A DNA stretch of 39,733 bases from ZC4RG36 sp964652205 (GTDB lineage Bacteria > Chloroflexota > Anaerolineae > Aggregatilineales > Phototrophicaceae): NCBI GenBank assembly GCA_964652205.1, contig CAZZAO010000041.1, positions 1 through 39,733 on the forward strand. The letters run 5' to 3'. Both the position numbers and the translations under genes were made by a program. The notes beneath the pieces are model-generated. The model ran no database searches, had not been told where the DNA came from, and worked only from the letters and a program-made list of their open reading frames with translations. This document shows positions 8,157 to 15,438 of the stretch, one piece after another; position 1 is the stretch's first letter, and each line of letters starts with the position of its first letter.

Positions 8157-9425
8157 TTATGCCTTGAACAGGCCGAGCGATGCGCCCGGCGTGAATCCGG
8201 GGAAAACGTCGGCGAGGCCGGGATTATGCAGCCGTGTCGAGACCAGTTCGCTCAACACCTGGCGATAGTCGGTCGTGATGGCGAGGTCGCCATTGACGAG
8301 CGTTTCTGACGCCAGCCCCGGCCAGTGGGCGACGACTGGCCCCTGCGCCAGGTTCCCGCTCATGACCAGCATCGCGCCGCCGTGACCGTGGTCCGTGCCG
8401 CCGCCGCCATTCTCGTAGACGCGGCGGCCAAACTCGGACATGACGATCAACGACAACCGGCTCATCTCCGGGCCGAGGTCGGTGTGGAAGGCGGCGAGAC
8501 CGTCGGCCAGCGTCGTGAGCAGGACGGCCTGCTGGCCCTGCGCCCCACCCTGATTGACGTGCGTATCCCAGCCGCCGACGTCGATACAGGCCGTCTCCAG
8601 CCCGATGTCGGCGCGCATCAGCGCGGCGGTTTGCAGCAGCGCGCTGCCAAAATCTGTCTGCGGATAAACCGCGCCATTCTTCGGTTGATAGCTCGCCGCG
8701 CTGATGTGGCGGACGAGATCAATCGTCGCGCTGGTGGTTTCTGCCGACGACTTGAGCAGGTCGGTGTCCTGCGCGTAGATCGCGTTGAGCGAGGCCAGCA
8801 GGGTGTCGGCCATCGCCTGATTGCCGCCGAGATGGTAATCGACAATCGACTGCATGGCGACCGCCGAGATCGGCCCGCGCAGCGATGCCTGCACGCCCGG
8901 CCCCCAGCCGAGCGCGCGGATCGGCGAGCGGTTGCCGGTGTCGAGCGTCGACAGGTGACGCGCGATCCAGCCGGAAGCGACGTCGTGCGCGCCGGGAGTC
9001 CCGCGCTCCATGAAGTCCATCGCCTCGAAGTGCGAGCGCGTCGGGTCAGGCGAGCCGGTGGCGTGGATCGCCGCCATATCGCCGCCGCTGAAGATCGGCA
9101 GCAGCGGGGCGAGCGCCGGGTGCAGGCCGAAGAAGCCATCGAGATCGAGCGTCTTGCCCGCGCTGGTGTTGTCGTCCGGTCGGGCAATGGCGAGTTTAGG
9201 TCGCGCGGCATAGTAAGCCTCGTCGCCGTGCGGAACGACCACATTGAGCGTATCTGCGCCGCCGCGCAGGAAGACGCAGACCAGAACATCGCCGCGCGTC
9301 GCCTGATATTTAGGCGCGAAGCTCAAACGCGGCATCCATGACGGCAGCAGCGACTGAGCCGCGCCGAGGCTCGCCAGCGCCGCGCTGCGGCGGAGCAGGT
9401 CACGCCGGGAAATCTGAACAGCCAT
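8157..9425 (-). CDS. DUF1501 domain protein, Tat-exported
   Basis: The 422-residue product starts MAVQISRRDLLRRSAALASL, a twin-arginine signal, then continues GDVLVCVFLRGGADTLNVVVP, the typical opening of DUF1501, an alkaline-phosphatase-fold family. Further family features are HPALAPLLPIFSGGDMA, SHFEAMDFME, GGWDTHVNQG and MSEFGRRVYENGGGGTDHGH near the C-terminus. The start at 9425 was chosen because GGAAGGAA lies about eight bases upstream; the frame stays open further upstream but that part overlaps the DUF1800 gene. The start is 23 bases after the DUF1800 stop, so the two form an operon. Function is unknown; the Tat signal implies folding with a cofactor before export. Confidence 0.9.
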   Translation of the reverse strand: MAVQISRRDLLRRSAALASLGAAQSLLPSWMPRLSFAPKYQATRGDVLVCVFLRGGADTLNVVVPHGDEAYYAARPKLAIARPDDNTSAGKTLDLDGFFGLHPALAPLLPIFSGGDMAAIHATGSPDPTRSHFEAMDFMERGTPGAHDVASGWIARHLSTLDTGNRSPIRALGWGPGVQASLRGPISAVAMQSIVDYHLGGNQAMADTLLASLNAIYAQDTDLLKSSAETTSATIDLVRHISAASYQPKNGAVYPQTDFGSALLQTAALMRADIGLETACIDVGGWDTHVNQGGAQGQQAVLLTTLADGLAAFHTDLGPEMSRLSLIVMSEFGRRVYENGGGGTDHGHGGAMLVMSGNLAQGPVVAHWPGLASETLVNGDLAITTDYRQVLSELVSTRLHNPGLADVFPGFTPGASLGLFKA

Positions 9426-9448
9426 CGGAAGTTCCTTCCTGTTAAGTG

Positions 9449-11020
9449 CTAGCGGTACTGGAACGCCGGTGAGGCCAGCAGCAGCGCCAGCCCGGAGCGG
9501 ATTTGCTGCTCGTCGCCGCTGACCGACGCCAGCAGAGATTGGACGGTGTCCTGCTCGACGCCGTTCAGCGGACGCCCGAACAAATACTGCGCGGCAAAGC
9601 CGATCAGCGAGGCCGGGTCGGTCTTTGCGCCCTGCGCCGTCGCCAGCGAAGTCAGCGCCGAGCGGTCGGCCTGCGCGCTGCCGATCCTGCCGCCCGCAGC
9701 CGCCAGCGCGAGATTCCAGCGCGCCAGCAGGTTGTTCGCCCACGCGCCCGACACGTCAGGATAGCCATTGGGCGAAAGGTGATAGAACGGAAGCTGTCCG
9801 AGGCTGGTCAGCGGGCCGCGCAGCGCGCGCAGCAGCTTATTCGGGTCGCCGGTATCGTAGGACAGGGCGCGCAGCAGGCCGATGGTATAGCCGAGCGGGC
9901 GCTTGAGCTTGTTGTCGGCGTTCCAGAACTCCGGCGCGCTGAAGATCGCCCGCAGCACGGCGCGGATGTCGCCCCTGCTCTCGGTAAACGTCGCTGCCAG
10001 CAGCGCCAGCAGCGCGGGCGGCGGGTTGTCAGAGACGAAACGCCGCGCCAGTTTGGTCGTGATGAATTTTGCCGTCGAGGGATGCGCCGCCAGAATATCG
10101 AGGACGATTTCACCATCCTGCGCCCCGCCGTTCGCTGGAAGCTGGACGCCGAGGACAGTTTTGGCGTCGTTATCGTGCCGCCGGGCGCGAAAGAGGTAGG
10201 TTCCAGCATCATGGCCGATGTCGAACGGGCGAGCCACCGACCAGCCGGTGAAGGCTCGCGCCACGGCCCTGACGTCATCCTCACTATAACCGCCGTCGCG
10301 GCTCAGGGTGTGCAGCTCCATCAGTTCGCGGCCATAGTTCTCGTTGGGACCGTCCTTACTGCTCTCGGCGTTGTCGAGGTAGACGAGCATGGCGGGGCTG
10401 TGCGCCGACGCGCCGAGCAGCGCCCGAAACATCCCCAGGGCGTTGGGGCGAATCGCGTCGCGGTCGTCGGCGGGCTTGAGCAGAAGCGCCTGCTGCTGAC
10501 CGGCATAGATATTGAAATGGTCGCCCCAGAACTCGACCATCTGCTCGTAAAGCTGGCGCTTCGAGTAGACGCCGCGCATAAGCGCCGCGCCCGCAAGCTG
10601 CGCGTACAGGTTAAGTGGACTTCCCGCTGCCGCTGCCGCAGCCAACTTTTCACCGGCTGTTTTGGCGGCTTTTCGCTGCTGCCTGAACACCTCGAACTGC
10701 GCGATCAGCGCCGCGGACGGCTGATTGAGCAGATCGAACGATTCGAGCCGCGCTCGCAGCGCCGAATCATCAATCGACTCTGGCGCAAGCTGCTCTTCGA
10801 GGTAGGCTTCGACGCCAATTCGATGGACGTAGTCGTAGAGGTCAGGCGTCGGGCCATAGGTCAGCCGCGAAATGACGTAAGCCACCGGGTCACGCCCCTC
10901 GACCGGGACGGGCGCGAACGCGCCTGCTGGCATCGCTGCCAGCGCGCGCATGACCGCGTCCCCGGATGCCAGCGCCAGCCCGCCAGCCCCCATGAACTTC
11001 AGAAACTCGCGTCGGTTCAT
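9449..11020 (-). CDS. DUF1800 domain protein, Tat-exported
   Basis: The 523-residue product starts MNRREFLKFMGAGGLALASG, a strong twin-arginine signal (RREFLK). The family is recognised from VAYVISRLTYGPTPDLYDYV, FWGDHFNIYAGQQ, ENYGRELMELHTL and YSEDDVRAVARAFTGWSV. DUF1800 proteins are almost always encoded next to a DUF1501 protein, as here, and are thought to act together outside the cytoplasm; their biochemical role is not established. A stretch AAKTAGEKLAAAAAAG around residue 140 is low-complexity. A promoter candidate lies upstream at 11068-11095. Confidence 0.9.
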   Translation of the reverse strand: MNRREFLKFMGAGGLALASGDAVMRALAAMPAGAFAPVPVEGRDPVAYVISRLTYGPTPDLYDYVHRIGVEAYLEEQLAPESIDDSALRARLESFDLLNQPSAALIAQFEVFRQQRKAAKTAGEKLAAAAAAGSPLNLYAQLAGAALMRGVYSKRQLYEQMVEFWGDHFNIYAGQQQALLLKPADDRDAIRPNALGMFRALLGASAHSPAMLVYLDNAESSKDGPNENYGRELMELHTLSRDGGYSEDDVRAVARAFTGWSVARPFDIGHDAGTYLFRARRHDNDAKTVLGVQLPANGGAQDGEIVLDILAAHPSTAKFITTKLARRFVSDNPPPALLALLAATFTESRGDIRAVLRAIFSAPEFWNADNKLKRPLGYTIGLLRALSYDTGDPNKLLRALRGPLTSLGQLPFYHLSPNGYPDVSGAWANNLLARWNLALAAAGGRIGSAQADRSALTSLATAQGAKTDPASLIGFAAQYLFGRPLNGVEQDTVQSLLASVSGDEQQIRSGLALLLASPAFQYR

Positions 11021-11067
11021 TCCCTGTGCCTTTTTCCATCGTGCGATAGAGCCAGTCTAGGGCATGA

Positions 11068-11095
11068 ATATTGTCGAACTGTAAACGGGATGTAA
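11068..11095 (-). promoter_or_regulatory. Candidate promoter of the DUF1800-DUF1501 operon
   Basis: On the minus strand TTACAT (11095-11090) and CAATAT (11073-11068) are 16 bases apart, a fair sigma-70-type match in a locally AT-rich stretch. It sits about 48 bases upstream of the DUF1800 start. Confidence 0.4.
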
Positions 11096-11167
11096 GTTTT
11101 CTCGCAATGTCGCGCGCCTGCCACAGCAGAGGCGGTTCAATGAGCGCGGTTCAGATGACCGGGCAGG

Positions 11168-12733
11168 CTAGCCCATGTACTGATCGCGGATCGGGGCGAT
11201 CTGTTCCAGTTGTTCGGGCGTAAGCTGCGACCAGAACAGATCAGGCGTGGCGATTTTGCCCGCTCCGGCCTCGGCGTAACGGCGCAGCCAGTCGAAAAAA
11301 GCCGCCGTCCCCAGTCTGGCGCGAAAGGCATCGAGCATTCGCACGCCGTGCAGATAGACGGCGTTGATATACGGGCGCACCTCGGTGAAGCTGTAGACGG
11401 ATTTATTGACGGTACGGTCGTTGAAATCCGGCGGGATATAGTGATTGACGCGGAACTGCCACCACCACGAGCGTAACTCCGGGTAATACTGCTCGATGAA
11501 AATGTATTCACTGTAGGTTGCCAGCGCCTCATCGAGCCAGGGGTTGACAGCCTGATCGCTGCCGATACGGGCGTACCACCATTGATGTGACGTTTCGTGG
11601 ACAGTAATGAGCGTCAGGTAGGAGCGGGGGGAGCCGCTGTAGGTGCGGAACCAGTCACCGCTGACGAAAACAAGGTCGGTAAATTCCATGCCGTCGGGGA
11701 AATCTCCCTGCACGACGACGAAGCGCTGATGCGGGAACTGTCCGAACAGGCTCGAATAGTAGGTGATGGCCTTCGTCGCCATGTCGAGCGCGTAGGTCGC
11801 TCTGGTCAGCGAGTCTTCAGCGTCCTCGAAATAGTACAACTCGACGGCCACGCCATTGTCTGCGGCCTGTTTGAGGACGTGGAACTGCTCACTCAGGCTC
11901 AGACTGAAATCGCGCGCGCCCGTCTGGACGAAATGCCACGTTCTGGCGTCCGGCTGCGTGACTGCCCCCGGCCCGGCCACCATGAGCGAGTCGCGCGCGC
12001 CATCGACGGTGAGCGTGACGTCCCAATCGGCAGGATCAACAACGACCTGTTCACCGACCGCAGGCGCGTCATGGAGCAGCCAGCCGTTGCTATCGTGCGC
12101 CGCCATCATCAACAGGACATCTGACAGGTTGATCTGGCGCGAGCCGAAGCCAAAATAGCCATGAAAGCCGTCCAACCCTGCGCCGATCTGGGGGATGCGA
12201 AGCGTGAAAGCCAGCTTGAGCGTGATCGGACAGGCCAGCGACAGCGGCTGGGGCAGATCGACAGTCAGGCGGCGTCCGGTCAACTCGTAGCTGATCGGGG
12301 GGCGGTCATCGTCGAGCGTCAGGCTGTCGAGCCTGAAGGCAGAAGGCCAGCGATTCGCCTCAACGTCAAGAACGAGATCCGAGAGCGCCGCGCCGGTTCG
12401 GTTGACGTAACGAATCTGCTGCTGCACCGTCACCTGCTGCTGCCGATAGGCCAGATCAGCCTGAACGGTGTGCGCCGTGCCGGGGAGCGGCTCAGTGCCG
12501 TTACAGGCTGGCTGCGGCGAGGGAGTCGCTGCGGATTCGGCGGTCGGCGCGCCGGGGATCGAGGTTGAGACGGCCTGCAAGCGCCGCTCAATCGTCGGCA
12601 CTGCCGTGGTCTGCACGACGCGCAGGGTCGTCGGCGTCGGGATGGACGTCGGCACGGCGGCAGGGGCCGCGCTGCACCCGGTCAGGACGCAAAATATCAG
12701 GACAAAGAGGCGACTCGTCATGGGCAGCATCAT
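11168..12733 (-). CDS. M1-like (gluzincin) metallopeptidase lipoprotein
   Basis: The product starts MMLPMTSRLFVLIFCVLTGC, a lipoprotein signal ending in the lipobox LTGC, then a Pro/Thr/Ala-rich linker and a peptidase domain. The zinc site is HETSHQWWY (HExxH, about residues 379-383), with the third ligand in NPWLDEALATYSE about 18 residues on, as in M1 aminopeptidases. The usual exopeptidase GAMEN motif is replaced by DGMEFTDL, so N-terminal recognition may differ. Three in-frame ATGs lie at 12733, 12730 and 12721; AAGG just upstream best fits 12730, and any of them yields the same signal. It would degrade or trim peptides outside the membrane. No partner gene is evident. Confidence 0.8.
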   Translation of the reverse strand: MMLPMTSRLFVLIFCVLTGCSAAPAAVPTSIPTPTTLRVVQTTAVPTIERRLQAVSTSIPGAPTAESAATPSPQPACNGTEPLPGTAHTVQADLAYRQQQVTVQQQIRYVNRTGAALSDLVLDVEANRWPSAFRLDSLTLDDDRPPISYELTGRRLTVDLPQPLSLACPITLKLAFTLRIPQIGAGLDGFHGYFGFGSRQINLSDVLLMMAAHDSNGWLLHDAPAVGEQVVVDPADWDVTLTVDGARDSLMVAGPGAVTQPDARTWHFVQTGARDFSLSLSEQFHVLKQAADNGVAVELYYFEDAEDSLTRATYALDMATKAITYYSSLFGQFPHQRFVVVQGDFPDGMEFTDLVFVSGDWFRTYSGSPRSYLTLITVHETSHQWWYARIGSDQAVNPWLDEALATYSEYIFIEQYYPELRSWWWQFRVNHYIPPDFNDRTVNKSVYSFTEVRPYINAVYLHGVRMLDAFRARLGTAAFFDWLRRYAEAGAGKIATPDLFWSQLTPEQLEQIAPIRDQYMG

Positions 12734-12763
12734 ACCTTGAGGGCCTTGTTTTCCGCAAAGATG

Positions 12764-12793
12764 AGAATAGCGAAACCCGGCCCGACCGGGCAA
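12764..12793 (-). promoter_or_regulatory. Candidate promoter of the M1-like peptidase gene
   Basis: On the minus strand TTGCCC (12793-12788) and TATTCT (12769-12764) are 18 bases apart, about 31 bases before the start codon. It is part of a divergent promoter region shared with the UbiA gene. Confidence 0.35.
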
Positions 12794-12820
12794 CGTAGAC
12801 AGGTCATGAGCAAGGCGCAC

Positions 12821-12848
12821 TTGCGTTGTGAAGGTTTTGTAACATAAT
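12821..12848 (+). promoter_or_regulatory. Candidate promoter of the UbiA-family gene
   Basis: TTGCGT (12821-12826) and CATAAT (12843-12848) are separated by 16 bases. Transcription would begin near 12855, leaving a leader of about 50 bases before the proposed TTG start at 12906. Confidence 0.5.
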
Positions 12849-12890
12849 TGGCTTATCAGTGTTATGTTCAACGGGTGCGCAATCAGGCAC

Positions 12891-12898
12891 AAAGGAGG
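12891..12898 (+). promoter_or_regulatory. Ribosome binding site that decides a TTG start
   Basis: AAAGGAGG is a near-perfect anti-Shine-Dalgarno match ending seven bases before TTG at 12906. An ATG in the same frame at 12864 lies upstream of this site and lacks one of its own. Confidence 0.75.
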
Positions 12899-12905
12899 TA
12901 TTCAC

Positions 12906-13820
12906 TTGGAGCTTTCCACCGTCCGCCAGCAACTCGACGGGTTGATTCGGTTGACACGATGGAAGGAGTATGTTCCCTTCGTCATCCCGCTGACACTTCT
13001 CGGCGCGCTGTTGGCGGCGCGCCCCCATGGCGCGCTGCTCGACCTGCGGCTGGTTACGGTCACGGCAGCGAATATTCTCGCGGTGGCCTATGCATTCATG
13101 ATTAATGACATCGAAGACGCGCCCGACGACGCCCGCGACCCGGATCGCGCCGCGCGCAACCCGATCACCAGCGGGCAAATCGGCGTCCATATCGGCTACG
13201 CGGCCTGCCGTCTGGTCGCGGCGATCACGCTGATTCTGTACGCGCTCGGCGGCGTTCATGCGCTCGGCATCGGCATCGCCACGCTGCTGCTGTCGCACCT
13301 CTATTCATGGCGTCCGGTTCGGCTCAAGGCGTGGCCGGTGACGGACATTGTCTCGCATTCGCTGATGTTGAGCGGCCTACTGATGCTGGCAGGCTACTTC
13401 ATCTATGACGGTCAGCCGGGCATTGTCTGGCTGGTCGCGGCGGCGGTCACACTGGTTTCAGTCTACGGCCAGTTGTACAACCAGCTCCGCGACTTCGATA
13501 TGGACAAGGCTGCCGGACTGTACAACACGGCGCTGATCCTCGGCCAGCACTACACGCGGCGGATGATGTACCTGACTATCGGGCTGGCAGCGGCCTGCCT
13601 GCTGGCGGCGATCTACAAGGGCGCGTTCCCGATCTGGCTTGGCGGCGTGCTGCTCGTCAGCGCAGCCCTGAGCCTGTTCTTCCGCCAGCGCACCGACGCG
13701 CGCGGGACAGTCGCCATCGAAGTCACGGGCGCGATGCAGGGACAGGGGCTGTTCATCCTCAACACGGTCATCATCGTCTGGCTGGTTCAGGTGATCGTCG
13801 TCCAGGTGTTTCTGACTTAG
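12906..13820 (+). CDS. UbiA-family prenyltransferase
   Basis: The 304-residue membrane protein has about eight to nine hydrophobic segments and both Asp-rich motifs of UbiA enzymes: NDIEDAPDDARDPDRAARNP (from residue 67, first prenyl-diphosphate site) and DFDMDKAAGLYN (from residue 196, second site). It would attach a prenyl chain to an aromatic or lipid acceptor in the membrane. The start is taken as TTG at 12906 because of the strong ribosome binding site. No quinone, chlorophyll or haem O genes are adjacent, so the acceptor is open. The gene is monocistronic, with its own promoter and a strong terminator. Confidence 0.88.
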   Translation: MELSTVRQQLDGLIRLTRWKEYVPFVIPLTLLGALLAARPHGALLDLRLVTVTAANILAVAYAFMINDIEDAPDDARDPDRAARNPITSGQIGVHIGYAACRLVAAITLILYALGGVHALGIGIATLLLSHLYSWRPVRLKAWPVTDIVSHSLMLSGLLMLAGYFIYDGQPGIVWLVAAAVTLVSVYGQLYNQLRDFDMDKAAGLYNTALILGQHYTRRMMYLTIGLAAACLLAAIYKGAFPIWLGGVLLVSAALSLFFRQRTDARGTVAIEVTGAMQGQGLFILNTVIIVWLVQVIVVQVFLT

Positions 13821-13842
13821 CCAGTTCTGAAAAGCAGTTTTG

Positions 13843-13864
13843 GCCCCCGTTCGCGGGGGCTTTT
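13843..13864 (+). terminator. Intrinsic terminator of the UbiA-family gene
   Basis: GCCCCCG (13843-13849), loop TTCG, CGGGGGC (13854-13860), then TTTT. This is a compact GC stem with a UUCG tetraloop and a U tract, 22 bases past the stop. Confidence 0.9.
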
Positions 13865-13880
13865 GATTTGGGCTGAGTTA

Positions 13881-13909
13881 TTGTTACGGCATTCACAATG
13901 TGGTAAATT
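13881..13909 (+). promoter_or_regulatory. Candidate promoter of the small membrane protein and lipoprotein genes
   Basis: TTGTTA (13881-13886) and TAAATT (13904-13909) with a 17-base spacer. The leader of about 100 bases contains a hairpin CGCTCC-GGTG-GGAGCG near 13920-13936. Confidence 0.45.
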
Positions 13910-14017
13910 CGAGTCGCCCTCGCTCCGGTGGGAGCGGGTGAAAGCCAGGCAGTTGGATGCTGCTGAGATTTTCTTAACTCGTAACTCAATGCCTCAAGCA
14001 GCCGAATCAGGATAATC

Positions 14018-14407
14018 ATGGGCCTTACGGTCATTCACTCGGTGCTATTTAACGCGCAAATCCTATTTTCGCTGGCGCTCGGCGTCTGGGCGACAGGCGT
14101 CTACCTGCGCGACGGCTCGATCTCCGGCAACTTCTGGGGCGCAGTCGCCACGCTGACGATTTTGAACGTCGTCACGCTGCTGATCGGCATCGTCCTGACG
14201 GCGATGGGCCTGCGCGTTCAGCGAACGACGGTCTATTTCCTCTATATGGCCTGGCTGGTCGTGATTATGCCCGGCCTGTTTTCGCTGCTGAGAGGCCGTG
14301 ATGACCGTAACGCCGCGCTGGCCTTCGCCATCCTCGCCTCGTTCAACTTCTTCGTCGGGTTGAGCATGACTCAGCGCGGGCTGGTCGGGCCGTGGCTCCC
14401 GGTTTGA
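14018..14407 (+). CDS. Small integral membrane protein, unknown function
   Basis: The 129-residue product has four hydrophobic segments (about residues 5-27, 38-63, 70-90 and 97-116) separated by short charged loops such as LRVQRTT and RGRDDRN. I recognise no family. The ATG has no strong ribosome binding site. Its stop codon overlaps the likely TTG start of the next gene (TTGA, 14404-14407), so the two are translationally coupled and may act together at the membrane. Confidence 0.75.
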   Translation: MGLTVIHSVLFNAQILFSLALGVWATGVYLRDGSISGNFWGAVATLTILNVVTLLIGIVLTAMGLRVQRTTVYFLYMAWLVVIMPGLFSLLRGRDDRNAALAFAILASFNFFVGLSMTQRGLVGPWLPV

Positions 14408-15216
14408 AGCGCCCATCTCTTGTGGCGCTAATGCTGGCGCTCTGGCTCGCGGCCTGCGCGCCGACGCCAACGCCGCTGCCCGCCTTCATCCCGCCGACGG
14501 CCACCGTCCCGCCGATCTCGCCGACGCCCGCGCCGCTGCGCTACGCCATTATTCAGGCCAGCGTCGGCATGGTCCCCGATCTGGCGGCGCTTGAGGCATC
14601 AGGACGGGTCATTCTGCTCGATACGCCGGTCGAAGCGCCAGACCTCGGCCAGAAATACGACGTCATTGCCGGGTACGGCACGCGCGAAAACTGGGCCGTC
14701 TCGCCGACGACGCTGCATGTCGCGCTGATCGTCAACACGGCTCGACCGCCGCTCGATCAGGCGGCAACCAGCGCGGTCGTCCGCCGCGCGATTGACCCGC
14801 AGGCGCTGATAACCGCGATTGGGCTGCCGGGCGTGCAGCCTGCCGCGCTCCAGCCGATGAGCGTCAGGGACGCGCGCGTGACGCTCGCCAATGCCGGACT
14901 GCCGGATGGATTCGATGTCCGCTTCGGCGCAGAGCCGATTCCCGGCGCGCAGGCGGTGGCCGAGGCTTTCAGGGCGGTTCAAATCGGCGCCGTCGTCGAG
15001 CCAGTGACGGCGGATCAGTTCCGCGCGAAGCTCGACGCGAGCGCGCCTCATCTGCTGCTGGTCGGCTGGACGAGCGACGCCGACAAACAGGCGTGGATCG
15101 CGCGGGCAGGTGAAACCGACGTCATCGAGCTGTACACCGTACCGATCAGCTATCTGGCGGTCGGCGGTCTGAAGATCAGCTTCGGGCCGGGCGGGTTCCC
15201 GCTGGCGAAGCGGTAG
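14404..15216 (+). CDS. Lipoprotein resembling a shortened family-5 (peptide-type) binding protein
   Basis: Starting at the TTG that overlaps the upstream stop, the product begins MKRPSLVALMLALWLAACAP, a lipoprotein signal with lipobox LAAC; a GTG at 14392 is an alternative start. A Thr/Pro linker follows. The body contains phrases typical of SBP_bac_5 proteins, such as TSAVVRRAIDPQALITAIG and ARVTLANAGLPDGFDVRFG, but at about 270 residues it is roughly half the family's usual length and lacks the large N-terminal ligand lobe. It could have been repurposed as a small sensor or chaperone, or retain part of the binding role. No ABC permease is near. The call of homology is from short motifs only. 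Confidence 0.65.
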   Translation: MKRPSLVALMLALWLAACAPTPTPLPAFIPPTATVPPISPTPAPLRYAIIQASVGMVPDLAALEASGRVILLDTPVEAPDLGQKYDVIAGYGTRENWAVSPTTLHVALIVNTARPPLDQAATSAVVRRAIDPQALITAIGLPGVQPAALQPMSVRDARVTLANAGLPDGFDVRFGAEPIPGAQAVAEAFRAVQIGAVVEPVTADQFRAKLDASAPHLLLVGWTSDADKQAWIARAGETDVIELYTVPISYLAVGGLKISFGPGGFPLAKR

Positions 15217-15277
15217 CGAGAGCCGAGAGCCGAGAGCCGAGAGCCGAGAGCCGAGAGCCGAGAGCCGAGAGCCGAGA
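15217..15277. repeat. 7-base tandem repeat (CGAGAGC)
   Basis: Eight perfect head-to-tail copies of CGAGAGC run from 15217 to 15272, followed by a partial ninth copy. The array starts directly after the TAG stop of the lipoprotein gene. Perfect copies suggest recent expansion or a variable-number locus. The unit is too short for CRISPR. Confidence 0.95.
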
Positions 15278-15315
15278 AAAGGCTAAATTTATCTTAACCG
15301 GGTGTCAAGTGAGAA

Positions 15316-15354
15316 GGAAAGCCTACAGCCATGAGCTGGCAGGCTTTTCTTTTC
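15316..15354 (+). terminator. Hairpin terminator after the lipoprotein gene and repeat
   Basis: GGAAAGCCT pairs with AGGCTTTTC across an inner GCC/GGC stem and a short loop, followed by TTTTC. It lies 100 bases past the lipoprotein stop and just before the promoter of the next gene. Confidence 0.65.
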
Positions 15355-15402
15355 CTCAGTCCTCAGCCCTGAAATTCTCGGCCCTTCCTGGTTTGTGTCT
15401 TC

Positions 15403-15432
15403 TTGGACGAATTTGCGGCATCGGCGTATCAT
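15403..15432 (+). promoter_or_regulatory. Promoter of the DHH-CBS-CCA gene, probably leaderless
   Basis: TTGGAC (15403-15408) and TATCAT (15427-15432) have an 18-base spacer. Only six bases separate the -10 box from the ATG at 15439, so transcription would begin at or next to the A of the start codon. Confidence 0.55.
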
Positions 15433-15438
15433 GATGGC

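Noticed and set aside
9426..9743. Longer N-terminus of the DUF1501 protein
   Set aside because: The upstream extension overlaps the DUF1800 gene and is Arg/Gly/Ala-rich; the Tat signal and ribosome binding site fit the start at 9425.
9503..11095. A 530-codon plus-strand open frame opposite the DUF1800 gene
   Set aside because: Arg-rich translation without domains; the minus strand has a Tat signal and family motifs.
15217..15277. CRISPR or attachment site
   Set aside because: Seven-base head-to-tail units without spacers, and no integrase or tRNA gene nearby; a simple tandem repeat explains it.
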